64,000 nucleotides of DNA from Flavobacteriales bacterium (GTDB taxonomy: Bacteria; Bacteroidota; Bacteroidia; Flavobacteriales_F; PHOS-HE28). A model generated the notes under the pieces. It made no database searches, was not told the DNA's origin, and saw nothing but the letters and a program-made list of their open reading frames with translations. Each line of letters starts with the position of its first letter. The stretch's first letter is position 1. Positions 6,965 to 14,974 of this stretch are shown here, piece after piece. The translations under genes and the position numbers were made by a program. The DNA is taken from positions 2,604,001-2,668,000 of the forward strand of contig JADJOI010000003.1 of NCBI GenBank assembly GCA_016713875.1. The letters are read 5' to 3'.

Positions 6965-9900
6965 CTATGGCAGTTGCTGGACCTTCACGGCCGTGGGCAG
7001 GGTGCCGCCGACCGACTGCAGGATGGGGTCCCGGTCGTTGTTGCTTCCGGTGTACTTCACCACCCCGTCCAGGTTCACGTCCTCGTCCAGGTAACCGGGG
7101 GCCGTGGCCGTGGGCACCGTGCCGCCCACCCCCACCAGGATCGGATCGCGGTCGTTGTTGCTGCCGGCGTACTTGATGGTGCCCTCGCCCGTGACGTCAC
7201 CGGCCCACAGCACCATCACGCCGCTGCGGTTCCGTCGGGCATCGGTGCCATAGGTGGGCGTCGACGGATCGGTGAGGTCGATCATGGTGTTCCACTCGCG
7301 GAGCAGCACCGGCTGGAAGGTCATCGCTCCGAGGTGATTGCGGTGGCGCACCACCACATGGTAGTTGCCCGCCGGCACCCCGGGGAAGGTCACCGTCTGC
7401 TCACCACCGGGCATCATCACATCGCCGGAGCGCTGGACGAGCACGGCGCGCGTGGCCACCACCTGCGTGGGGTTGGCGTTGTTGCGCAGTTCCACCAGGG
7501 CCCAGTCCACCGGGGCGGTCATGCCCTGGCGGGCCAGCACGTTGGGGGCGGCCTGGGTGTTCAGCCCATACGGGTCCGTGCCGGGCAGCAAGCCCGCCGG
7601 GCCCAGGTCGGCCTTCATGCCGCCCGTCTGGTAGGGTCCGTCGAGGAACATGCGCAGGTTCACGCGGGCATGGGTGTCGTCCTGGTCCAGGATGCCGTCG
7701 GCGTCCGCGTCCACGCCCATGCGGATGCGGGTGGTGGGCTGCACCAGCGTCCAGCTGAGCGGACCGCCGGAGCCCTGTGCAGAGGCCACCAGCTGGGCGT
7801 GGGTCACCGTCTGCCCGCTGATGTCGCTCTGGTAGTTCTCGCCGCCCAAGTAGTAGAAGCCGCGCATCACCCCGCCGTAGCGGCCCTTCACGATCATGCC
7901 GTACTCGGTGGGCCGGTCGTTGGCCAACGCCTTCATGGTGTTGAGGCGGGTGGTGCTGCCGATCGTGCTGCCGTTGAGGGTCTCCCGGAAGCCCACCGCC
8001 GGCAGGGCATCGTTCACCACATTGCTCGATAACGGGAAGTTGAAGCTCTGCGGGCTGTTGGCAAAGTTGATCCCTCCGGACCACGACAGCAGCTCAGGCT
8101 CGTAGTCGCCCAGGTAGTTGGCCACGCCACCGCCGTTGAACCAGGTCTCCATCACCCCTTCGCTCATCATGCCGAAGCCGCTGGTGCACTCGGTGGTGTT
8201 GTAGAAGAAGCCGTTCTTCCGGTAGGTGCTCCGCAGGTCGGCCGCCATGTTGCGGTTCGGGCCGAAGTCGACCAGCGATCCCGCTCCCGTGCCAGCCACG
8301 TTGTCATTGCCGGGCAGCTCACCGCGTCCGGTCTGGGCGTTGTGGCAATGTGAGCAGTTCGCCTGCACGCTCACGAACAGGTTCACGGCCGGTGGAACCG
8401 TCTGGAAGGTGGTGCCCGTGCCCCGCACGCGGTTGGGGTTGAGGCGCAGGGTGCTGCTCTCGCTCTCGGGCCGCAGGGTGCGGAAGGGGTTCGGCACGTA
8501 CCAGGTGGCGGCCAGGAAGTCGGCGAACTCCTGCATCTCGGCTTGGGACTTCGGGGCGTCCATTCCTTGCAGATGATGGAAGGCACCGTCGAACTCACCG
8601 AAGTTGCGCTTATCACCGCGCCAGTGCAGGTTGCCCCGGCCACGTCCGATGATGTCGATGAGGAACTGGGTGGTCTTCACCCCCTTCATGGGGTGCAGCA
8701 CCTTGCCGTCCACCGTGTCCATCGACAAGCTGGGATCGCCGAGGTCCCAACCCAGACGGTCCCAGCGGCCGTCCACGTGGCAGCTGCCGCAGGAGATGTG
8801 TCCCGTGCCGGAACCCAGATGGGTGTTGTACAGGTGCTTGCGCCCGGCCTTGATCACCATGGGCGTGGGGTCGAAGAAGTTGGCGCGGGCCACCTCCTTG
8901 TTGGTGGACAGGTCCACGGTGCTCACCGTGCCCTCGAACTTGTTGAGCACGTAAGCGCGGGTGTTGCCGGTGTTCAGCTTGATGCCGGTGGGGCCCTCGC
9001 CCACCGGGATGGGGTCGGCCAGGTTGCGGGTGCCGTCGCTGTTGATCACCACCACGTTGTTGGAGCCCATGCCCGTGACGTAGGCTTTGGTGCCGTCCGT
9101 GGTGAAGGCGATGCCGCGCGGATCGCCCAGGGACTGCTTGCGCAGGGCCGGGGCCACGCTGGGTGTGGCATACGTGAGGTGCGGGTTGAGGTCTGTGATG
9201 GTGTTGGCCCCGCCCACCGACGAGAAGCGGCTGATGTTGACCCGGAGGAACTTGCCGTTGAGGACCGGCTCGAAGCGCACCTCGTTGGTGGCATCGGTGC
9301 CCACCACGCTCACCTGGCCGTTGGTGGGGTTCACGGCCATCGCCATCAGCATGTTGCCCATGCGGGTCTGGTATTGCACGCCGGCGGTGCTGGGGGCGTT
9401 GGCGTCGATGACGGCCACATCGCGGTCGGGCATGTCCCACCCGGCGATGCGCGCCTTGCCGGCAGCGTTGCCGCTCACCATGTTGGTCCAGTTGCCGCCG
9501 TTGTCGTCCAGCCATTGGCCCGCGGCGTTCTTGCGCACGATGATGCTGTGCGTGTTGATGAGGTTGGTGGGGTTGGCCGGGTTCATCGGCGGGTTGAAGC
9601 CCATGCCGGCGTTGGGGATGGGCACCACGCCCGCATAGGGTCCAGCGGGGTTGGTGGCATCGTTGGGGATCACCGTGCAGCCGCCCTGGGGGGAACAGAT
9701 GCCGAACCGGTTCGTACCGTGCTGGAAGTTGAAGAACGTGTTGCCGTTGAGCACCGTGGTGGCGTTGCCGCTCTCGAAGAAGGCGCAGTACACCGTATTG
9801 CCGCTGGGGCTCACGGCCAGGGCCCGGGGCTGTTCGCCCTTCAGCAGCACCTCGGTGGGGGCGGCGCTGAGGTCGGCCAGGTTGAACACCTGCACGCTCT

Positions 9901-10372
9901 CGCGGCCGGCGCACGACACAAAGGCCTTGGTGGCGGGCACCCCGCCGGCGAAGACCACGTCGGCGGGCTCATCCTCGGTGAGCAGGCTGCGCACCACGAT
10001 GTTCTGGGTGAGGTCCACGATGCTCACCTCATCGCTCACCTGGTTCACCACCCAGGCCTCGGTGTTGCTGCGCACCCGTACGGTCACCGGGTCAAGGCCC
10101 ACGGGGATGCTGGCCTGCAGCAGCAGGTTGTTGGGCGTCACCTGGAACACCTCCAGGGCGTTGTTGGCCGTGTTCACCGCCAGCAGCTTGGTGCCGTCGG
10201 GCGTCAGGTCGAGGGGGTGCACATGGGCGCTCTCGAAGTTGACGAACTGGTTCGCCGGCACGGCCGAGCCCACGTTGGGCAGTTCATAGGCCTGGAAGGC
10301 CGAGGTGAAGACCACGCCACCGAGGAGGGCACCAGCGATCAGGAATTTGTTCCGGGTAATGAGCTTGACCAT
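6965..10372 (-). CDS. Secreted di-haem cytochrome c / YVTN-type beta-propeller protein
   Basis: 1135 residues. A signal/anchor segment (residues 8-28) is followed by about 500 residues of beta-propeller repeats of the YVTN type (AVSPSGNTVYCAFFE, IAFTTDGTKAYVTGMGSNNV, NTRAYVLNKFEGTVSTVDL). Two haem-binding CxxCH motifs follow, at about 528-532 (CGSCH) and 673-677 (CSHCH), in an arrangement recalling MauG/di-haem peroxidase-like electron-transfer proteins. The last 90 residues contain two copies of an Asp/Gly/Asn-rich motif ending GSNNDRDPIL, separated by 41 residues (about 1082 and 1123), resembling dockerin-like calcium loops. A canonical T9SS tail is not obvious. The substrate is unknown; the role as an exported redox protein is inferred from the domains. 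It stands between the rplM promoter and kbl. Confidence 0.8.
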   Translation of the reverse strand: MVKLITRNKFLIAGALLGGVVFTSAFQAYELPNVGSAVPANQFVNFESAHVHPLDLTPDGTKLLAVNTANNALEVFQVTPNNLLLQASIPVGLDPVTVRVRSNTEAWVVNQVSDEVSIVDLTQNIVVRSLLTEDEPADVVFAGGVPATKAFVSCAGRESVQVFNLADLSAAPTEVLLKGEQPRALAVSPSGNTVYCAFFESGNATTVLNGNTFFNFQHGTNRFGICSPQGGCTVIPNDATNPAGPYAGVVPIPNAGMGFNPPMNPANPTNLINTHSIIVRKNAAGQWLDDNGGNWTNMVSGNAAGKARIAGWDMPDRDVAVIDANAPSTAGVQYQTRMGNMLMAMAVNPTNGQVSVVGTDATNEVRFEPVLNGKFLRVNISRFSSVGGANTITDLNPHLTYATPSVAPALRKQSLGDPRGIAFTTDGTKAYVTGMGSNNVVVINSDGTRNLADPIPVGEGPTGIKLNTGNTRAYVLNKFEGTVSTVDLSTNKEVARANFFDPTPMVIKAGRKHLYNTHLGSGTGHISCGSCHVDGRWDRLGWDLGDPSLSMDTVDGKVLHPMKGVKTTQFLIDIIGRGRGNLHWRGDKRNFGEFDGAFHHLQGMDAPKSQAEMQEFADFLAATWYVPNPFRTLRPESESSTLRLNPNRVRGTGTTFQTVPPAVNLFVSVQANCSHCHNAQTGRGELPGNDNVAGTGAGSLVDFGPNRNMAADLRSTYRKNGFFYNTTECTSGFGMMSEGVMETWFNGGGVANYLGDYEPELLSWSGGINFANSPQSFNFPLSSNVVNDALPAVGFRETLNGSTIGSTTRLNTMKALANDRPTEYGMIVKGRYGGVMRGFYYLGGENYQSDISGQTVTHAQLVASAQGSGGPLSWTLVQPTTRIRMGVDADADGILDQDDTHARVNLRMFLDGPYQTGGMKADLGPAGLLPGTDPYGLNTQAAPNVLARQGMTAPVDWALVELRNNANPTQVVATRAVLVQRSGDVMMPGGEQTVTFPGVPAGNYHVVVRHRNHLGAMTFQPVLLREWNTMIDLTDPSTPTYGTDARRNRSGVMVLWAGDVTGEGTIKYAGSNNDRDPILVGVGGTVPTATAPGYLDEDVNLDGVVKYTGSNNDRDPILQSVGGTLPTAVKVQQLP

Positions 10373-10463
10373 GGGTTCGGGGATGTAGTTGACGCCGCGC
10401 TCCTCCGCACAAGGGTCGGGGAAGTTAAGCGGAACGCCGCCAAAAGGGAAATCCCGGTCCGGG

Positions 10464-11657
10464 TCAGGCGATGACGCCCAGCTCGCGGCCCACCTTGCCG
10501 AAGGCCGCCAGGGCCTGGTCGATGTGGGCGTCGGTGTGGGCCGCGCTCAGCTGTACGCGGATCCGCGCCGTGTCCTTCGGCACCACGGGGTAGAAGAAGC
10601 CGATCACATAGATGCCCTCCTCCAGCAGCCGGTCGGCCATCACCTGGCTCAGGCGGGCATCGCCCAGCATCACGGGGACGATCGCGGCACCGGCCCCGCG
10701 GGTGGCGAAGCCCAGGGCCTCGATGCCGGAGCGGAAGCGCAGCACGTTGGCCTCCAGCCGGTCGCGCAGCTCGGTGCTGCGGCTCAGCAGGTCGATCACG
10801 GCGATGCTGGCACCCACGATGGCCGGGGCCAGGGAGTTGCTGAAGAGGTAGGGCCGGCTGCGCTGTCGAAGCATCTCGATGATCTCCTTGCGGCCTGTGG
10901 TGTAGCCGCCCATGGCCCCGCCCAGGGCCTTGCCCAGAGTACCGGTGATGATGTCCACGCGGCCCATCACTCCGCAGTGCTCCACGCTGCCGCGCCCCGT
11001 CGTGCCGATGAAGCCGGCCGCGTGGCACTCATCGACCATCACCAACGCCTCGTAGCGGTCGGCCAGGTCGCAAATGCCCTTGAGGTCGGCCACGATGCCG
11101 TCCATGCTGAACACCCCGTCGGTGACCACGACGATGTGGCGGCACCCATCGGCGCGGGCCGCTTTGAGCTGCTGCTCTAGGTCGGCCATGTCGTTGTTGG
11201 CATAGCGGTACCGCTTCGCCTTGCACAGCCGCACCCCGTCGATGATGCTCGCGTGGTTGAGCGCATCGCTGATGATGGCGTCCTCCTCACCCAGCAGGGG
11301 CTCGAACACGCCGCCGTTCGCATCGAAGCAGGCCGCGTAGAGGATGGTGTCCTCCGTACCGTGGAACTCCGCGAGCTTGTGCTCGAGCTCCTTATGGATG
11401 TCCTGCGTGCCGCAGATGAATCGCACGCTGCTCATCCCATACCCGTGGGTGTCGAGGGTCGCGTGGGCGGCCTTCACCACCTCGGGATGTGAACTGAGCC
11501 CCAGGTAGTTGTTCGCACAGAAGTTGAGCACCTGCCGGCCGTTCACCGTGATCTCGGCGCCCTGCTCACTGGTGATGATGCGCTCGCGCTTGAACAGGCC
11601 GGCCTCGTCGATGGCCTTCAATTCACGCTGTAGGTGGTGCTGGAGGGAGCCGTACAT
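10464..11657 (-). CDS. kbl: Glycine C-acetyltransferase (2-amino-3-ketobutyrate CoA ligase)
   Basis: 397 residues from the ATG ending at 11657 (MYGSLQHHL), almost exactly the length of E. coli Kbl; a longer frame upstream is not homologous. It is a PLP-dependent alpha-oxoamine synthase that cleaves 2-amino-3-oxobutyrate with CoA to glycine and acetyl-CoA in threonine degradation. Visible motifs are NFCANNYLGLSSHPEV, SDALNHASIIDG, MVDECHAAGFIG (PLP Asp/His) and TGTLGKALGG with the Schiff-base lysine. Related enzymes (KBL, serine palmitoyltransferase, AONS) share these motifs; FICGTQDIHKELE favours KBL. Threonine dehydrogenase is not in the window. Confidence 0.92.
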   Translation of the reverse strand: MYGSLQHHLQRELKAIDEAGLFKRERIITSEQGAEITVNGRQVLNFCANNYLGLSSHPEVVKAAHATLDTHGYGMSSVRFICGTQDIHKELEHKLAEFHGTEDTILYAACFDANGGVFEPLLGEEDAIISDALNHASIIDGVRLCKAKRYRYANNDMADLEQQLKAARADGCRHIVVVTDGVFSMDGIVADLKGICDLADRYEALVMVDECHAAGFIGTTGRGSVEHCGVMGRVDIITGTLGKALGGAMGGYTTGRKEIIEMLRQRSRPYLFSNSLAPAIVGASIAVIDLLSRSTELRDRLEANVLRFRSGIEALGFATRGAGAAIVPVMLGDARLSQVMADRLLEEGIYVIGFFYPVVPKDTARIRVQLSAAHTDAHIDQALAAFGKVGRELGVIA

Positions 11658-11679
11658 GGGTGCCGGGGCTGGTGGGCGG

Positions 11680-11687
11680 CGAAGGTA
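11680..11687 (-). promoter_or_regulatory. Candidate -7 element TACCTTCG for kbl
   Basis: Minus-strand TACCTTCG, 22 bases upstream of the kbl ATG, matching TAnnTTyG. It also supports the ATG at 11657 because the longer frame would begin upstream of it. Confidence 0.45.
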
Positions 11688-11782
11688 CTGGCCGGGGCAG
11701 GACGAGCGGTCGCGGGACAGATGACCAAGCAACGCCTTGGATATGAATGTGTTAAATAATCAATCCGGGTTATCAACACCTG

Positions 11783-11812
11783 TTGACAACTTTCTTCTTT
11801 CGTCTATCTTCG
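11783..11812 (+). promoter_or_regulatory. Promoter for the CPBP-like gene (TTG-N19-TATCTTCG)
   Basis: TTGAC at 11783 is followed after 19 bases (from the end of TTG) by TATCTTCG at 11805-11812, in an AT-richer stretch than its surroundings. This is the best-formed Bacteroidota promoter in the window. The ATG is 19 bases downstream. Confidence 0.65.
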
Positions 11813-11831
11813 CACCTCGTTCATCGAACCC

Positions 11832-12740
11832 ATGCGTGCATTCGTCACACGAAATCCGGTGTTCACCTTCGTGGTGCTCACCTGGATCCTGCAGTGGGGC
11901 CTCATCGGCGTCGTCATGCTCATCACCCCGGCGGGGTTGCACGTCACCGAGGACGAGACCGCGCACATGGTGTTCCGCCTGCGGCTGATCGGCCCGCTGC
12001 TGGTCTGCCTGGCCGTCACCTACTACCTGGAGGGCGGCAAAGGGGTGGGCAAGCTCTTCGCCGCATACACCCGATGGAAGGTGCCGGGGCGGTGGTACAT
12101 GCTGGCCTTCACCTGGAAGTTCATCAACGCCTACCTCGCCATCGGGTTCGTGTTCCTGATCTACGGCACCTTCCCGGGCTACTACGTCGATCGGTTCTGG
12201 GAAGGCTGGGCGATCAACCTGCCGGCGATCATCTACATCGCCCTGATGGAGGAGACCTCCTGGATGAAGTTCGGCGTCACCCGTCTACAGATGCGGTACA
12301 ATGCGCTCACCTCGGCCCTGATCATCGGGTTCTGCTGGGGCATGTGGTACCTGCCCATGCTGATCATCAACGAGGGGGTGCCCCCGGGGTATCCGGTGGC
12401 GGTCTTCATGGGCTGCATGCTGGGCCTTGGCATCATGCTCACCTGGGCGTACAACATGACGCGCAGCGGGCTGGTACTGCTCGTGATGCAGATCATCAGC
12501 AACACCGCCTTCTTCGTCACCCCGGTGCTCTTCGCGGTCACCAACGACCAGCACTACATCGTGGCCTACAGTTGGGTGTTCATAGCCTTCTGCGCCACGC
12601 TGCCTCTCCTCTTCGGGGCGAAGGACCTGGCCCGGCGGCCGAGGGCCCGTTGGGACACGGACACCGTGTTCCCCGCACCCACGGAGGAGGAGGAGCAGGT
12701 CGCCGCACCTCTGGCCATGAGCGGCGGACCCCGGCGCTGA
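11832..12740 (+). CDS. CPBP-like multi-pass membrane protein with degenerate active site
   Basis: 302 residues with about eight hydrophobic segments and a charged cytoplasmic tail. The layout suggests the CPBP/Abi intramembrane protease fold: ALMEETSWMKFG sits where EExxxR is expected, GMWYLPM where the FxxxH histidine motif is expected, and VMQIISNTAFF where HxxxN is expected. In each, the key Arg or His is replaced (Met, Tyr, Gln). If the assignment is right, the protein is probably not a protease; distant CPBP relatives are known without full motifs. It is a single gene with its own promoter, converging tightly on gatC. Confidence 0.6.
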   Translation: MRAFVTRNPVFTFVVLTWILQWGLIGVVMLITPAGLHVTEDETAHMVFRLRLIGPLLVCLAVTYYLEGGKGVGKLFAAYTRWKVPGRWYMLAFTWKFINAYLAIGFVFLIYGTFPGYYVDRFWEGWAINLPAIIYIALMEETSWMKFGVTRLQMRYNALTSALIIGFCWGMWYLPMLIINEGVPPGYPVAVFMGCMLGLGIMLTWAYNMTRSGLVLLVMQIISNTAFFVTPVLFAVTNDQHYIVAYSWVFIAFCATLPLLFGAKDLARRPRARWDTDTVFPAPTEEEEQVAAPLAMSGGPRR

Positions 12741-12744
12741 TCGC

Positions 12745-13041
12745 TCAGCCCTTGTCCACCACGCGCGGCACCTTGAAGTAGTCGCTGTCCTTCACCGGGG
12801 CGTTGCGCAGGGCGTCCTGCTTGCTGACGCCCGGAAGGGCCACATCGTCGCGCAGCACGTTCTCCTCCTCGGTCATGAACACCAGGGGCTCCACCCCGCG
12901 GGTGTCCACCTGGTTGAGCTGCTCCACGAAGGACAGCACGCGCTCCATGTCCTTGAGGATCGCTGCACGCCGGGCGGGGTCGCTGAAGTCCAGCCGCGCC
13001 AGTTCGGCGATGCGGTCCAGGGTAGCGTCATCCAGCTTCAT
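12745..13041 (-). CDS. gatC: Asp/Glu-tRNA(Asn/Gln) amidotransferase subunit C
   Basis: 98 residues, the normal size of GatC, which stabilises the GatA-GatB transamidosome that makes Gln-tRNA(Gln) and/or Asn-tRNA(Asn). Family features are IAELARLDFSD near the start and a C-terminal ALRNAPVKDSDYFKVPRVV. The start overlaps the end of the acyltransferase gene by 14 bp, so translation is probably coupled. gatA and gatB are not in this window. Confidence 0.93.
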   Translation of the reverse strand: MKLDDATLDRIAELARLDFSDPARRAAILKDMERVLSFVEQLNQVDTRGVEPLVFMTEEENVLRDDVALPGVSKQDALRNAPVKDSDYFKVPRVVDKG

Positions 13042-13840
13042 GCTCCAACAGCGGCGCTTCGATGAGGTCGAACACGCGGTGGCGCAAAGCTACCACATCG
13101 CTGTCCTGCAGGCCGGTGGTGTGCACGGCGGAGTGCACCACGGCGCGGCTGATGCCGGGATGGCCGCGGCTCAGCAGGTCCTCCGGATCGCCGAACAGGC
13201 GCCAATGGTTGAGGAAGGTGACCGGCACCACGGGCACCTGTTTCTCGATGGCCAGCCGGAAGGCGCCGTCCTTGAACGGCTTCATGCGCGGCACAGTGTG
13301 CGGGATGGTGCCCTCGGGGAAGAGCACCACGCAGGCCCCGCTGTCCAGGGCCTTGGCGGCGCGGCGGAAGGCCTTCGCCGCTTCCACATGGCTGCCGCGG
13401 TTCACGGCGATGTCCATGTCCTTGAAGAAGATGCGGAACAACGGCCAACGCTGCAGCTCGTATTTACCCATCATCAGGAAGTAGTGCGGCACGAGGTTGA
13501 ACATCTGCACGATGTCGATGTAGCTGCTGTGGTTGCTCACCACCACGTAGGGCGGCTCGGGCAGGGGCCCGCGCCAGGTGATGTGCTGGGGAAAGAGCCC
13601 GGCCCAGTGCAGGAAGGCGCCCCACACGCGCTTCAACCGGAAGGCGGCCCGGTAGCCCTTCGGCCGTCGCAGCAGCAGCTTGAACGGAACGTACAGCACC
13701 AGCAGGCTGAGCCAGAACAGCAGGCCGAACCACAGCTTGTACGCGAGCCGCAGGGGGGCGAAAAGCCATTTGAGCACGGGGCTCCTGCGCTCCTCGCCCG
13801 TGCGGATGGCCGGGCGGTCATGGTGCGGATGCGCAGGCAT
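13028..13840 (-). CDS. plsC: Lysophospholipid (1-acylglycerol-3-phosphate) acyltransferase
   Basis: 270 residues with a hydrophobic N-terminal anchor (LWFGLLFWLSLLVLYVPFKL). The acyltransferase motifs are present: NHSSYID (NHx4D catalytic pair), then VNRGS, LFPEGT (phosphate binding) and VPVVPVTF. It would acylate lysophosphatidic acid at the membrane in phospholipid synthesis; related enzymes act on other lysophospholipids, so the exact substrate is inferred. First gene of a two-gene unit with gatC, divergent from trpS. Confidence 0.87.
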   Translation of the reverse strand: MPAHPHHDRPAIRTGEERRSPVLKWLFAPLRLAYKLWFGLLFWLSLLVLYVPFKLLLRRPKGYRAAFRLKRVWGAFLHWAGLFPQHITWRGPLPEPPYVVVSNHSSYIDIVQMFNLVPHYFLMMGKYELQRWPLFRIFFKDMDIAVNRGSHVEAAKAFRRAAKALDSGACVVLFPEGTIPHTVPRMKPFKDGAFRLAIEKQVPVVPVTFLNHWRLFGDPEDLLSRGHPGISRAVVHSAVHTTGLQDSDVVALRHRVFDLIEAPLLEHEAG

Positions 13841-13856
13841 GGTCGGGGAAAGGCCG

Positions 13857-13864
13857 CAAAGCTA
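13857..13864 (-). promoter_or_regulatory. -7 element TAGCTTTG for plsC-gatC
   Basis: A perfect TAnnTTTG on the minus strand, 16 bases upstream of the plsC ATG. It lies only six bases from the plus-strand trpS element, so the two divergent promoters are interleaved. Confidence 0.55.
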
Positions 13865-13870
13865 ACCGGC

Positions 13871-13878
13871 TATCTTCG
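13871..13878 (+). promoter_or_regulatory. -7 element TATCTTCG for trpS
   Basis: TATCTTCG, the same word as at 11805 and 57661, ends 13 bases before the trpS ATG at 13892. It supports the chosen trpS start over the much longer upstream frame. Confidence 0.55.
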
Positions 13879-13891
13879 CGGGCCCCGACCC

Positions 13892-14869
13892 ATGACCCGC
13901 GTCCTCACCGGCATCCAGAGCACCGGCACCCCGCATCTCGGCAACGTGCTGGGCGCCATCCGCCCTGCGGTATCCTTGGCGGACCGTGGCGCGGGCGGCT
14001 CCTTCCTGTTCATCGCCGACCTGCACGCCCTCACCCAGGTGAAGGACCCCGCGGCCATGCGCGAGAACACCGACCGTGTGGCGGCCGCGTGGCTGGCCTG
14101 CGGGCTGGACCCGGCGCGCACCATGTTCTACCGCCAGAGCGACGTGCCCGAAGTGACCGAACTGGCCTGGTACCTCAGCTGCTTCTTCCCCTACTCGCGC
14201 CTGGCGCTGGCGCACAGCTTCAAGGACAAGGCCGACCGGTTGGAGGATGTGAACGGCGGGCTCTTCACCTACCCGATGCTGATGGCGGCCGACATCCTGC
14301 TGTACGATGCGGAGGTGGTGCCGGTGGGCAAGGACCAGAAGCAGCATCTGGAGTTCACGCGGGACGTGGCCGAGCGGTTCAACCACCAGATGGGCGACAC
14401 CTTCGTGCTGCCCGATGCGCGCATCGACGAGGACGTGATGATCGTACCCGGCACCGATGGGGAGAAGATGAGCAAGAGCCGGGGGAACCTCATCCGCCCG
14501 TTCGCCCCCGAGAAGGAGCTGAAGCAGGAGGTGATGGGCATCGTGACGGACAGCGCGCCCTTGGAGGCACCGAAGGATCCCGAGGCGAACACGGTGTACC
14601 GCTTGTACAAGCTGGTGGCGCCGACAGACGCGGTGGCCGACATGGCCGGGAAGTTCCGCGCAGGCGGCTACGGCTACGGCCATGCCAAGAAGGACCTGCT
14701 CGCCGCGCTGCTCGACGGGTTCCGCACCGAGCGGGACACGTACGACCGGCTGATGGCCGATCGCGGCGAGTTGGATCGGCAGTTGCGCGTCGGTGCCGAC
14801 AAGGCGCGCACTGTGGCCACCGCCACCCTGGCCCGGGTGCGCGAACGGCTCGGGCTGCGCGCCCGCTGA
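13892..14869 (+). CDS. trpS: Tryptophan--tRNA ligase
   Basis: 325 residues, the usual size of bacterial TrpRS. The start is MTRVLTGIQSTGTPHLGN, in which TPHLGN is the HIGH-type ATP motif. GEKMSKSRGN is the KMSKS loop. The C-terminal part follows the class Ic Rossmann/helical pattern. The frame stays open more than 1 kb upstream but without homology; the ATG at 13892 fits the family N-terminus and the promoter. Divergent from plsC. Confidence 0.95.
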   Translation: MTRVLTGIQSTGTPHLGNVLGAIRPAVSLADRGAGGSFLFIADLHALTQVKDPAAMRENTDRVAAAWLACGLDPARTMFYRQSDVPEVTELAWYLSCFFPYSRLALAHSFKDKADRLEDVNGGLFTYPMLMAADILLYDAEVVPVGKDQKQHLEFTRDVAERFNHQMGDTFVLPDARIDEDVMIVPGTDGEKMSKSRGNLIRPFAPEKELKQEVMGIVTDSAPLEAPKDPEANTVYRLYKLVAPTDAVADMAGKFRAGGYGYGHAKKDLLAALLDGFRTERDTYDRLMADRGELDRQLRVGADKARTVATATLARVRERLGLRAR

Positions 14870-14941
14870 CCGTGGGCAACCTTGTTCGTAACCTCTGGGC
14901 AACGTGACCGTGCGGGCCATCAGGTGCCCTTGGCCGTGGCG

Positions 14942-14949
14942 TAAACTTG
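14942..14949 (+). promoter_or_regulatory. Candidate -7 element TAAACTTG for the purH-mre operon
   Basis: TAAACTTG is one base from TAnnTTTG and lies 25 bases before the TTG start of purH. No clear -33 TTG at the right spacing. Confidence 0.35.
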
Positions 14950-14974
14950 CGCCCATCCTCCACCACCGGGTACG

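Noticed and set aside
12803..13891. Long N-terminal extension of trpS (frame open from 12803)
   Set aside because: It is antisense to gatC and plsC and has no homology; TrpRS starts at MTRVLTGIQ.
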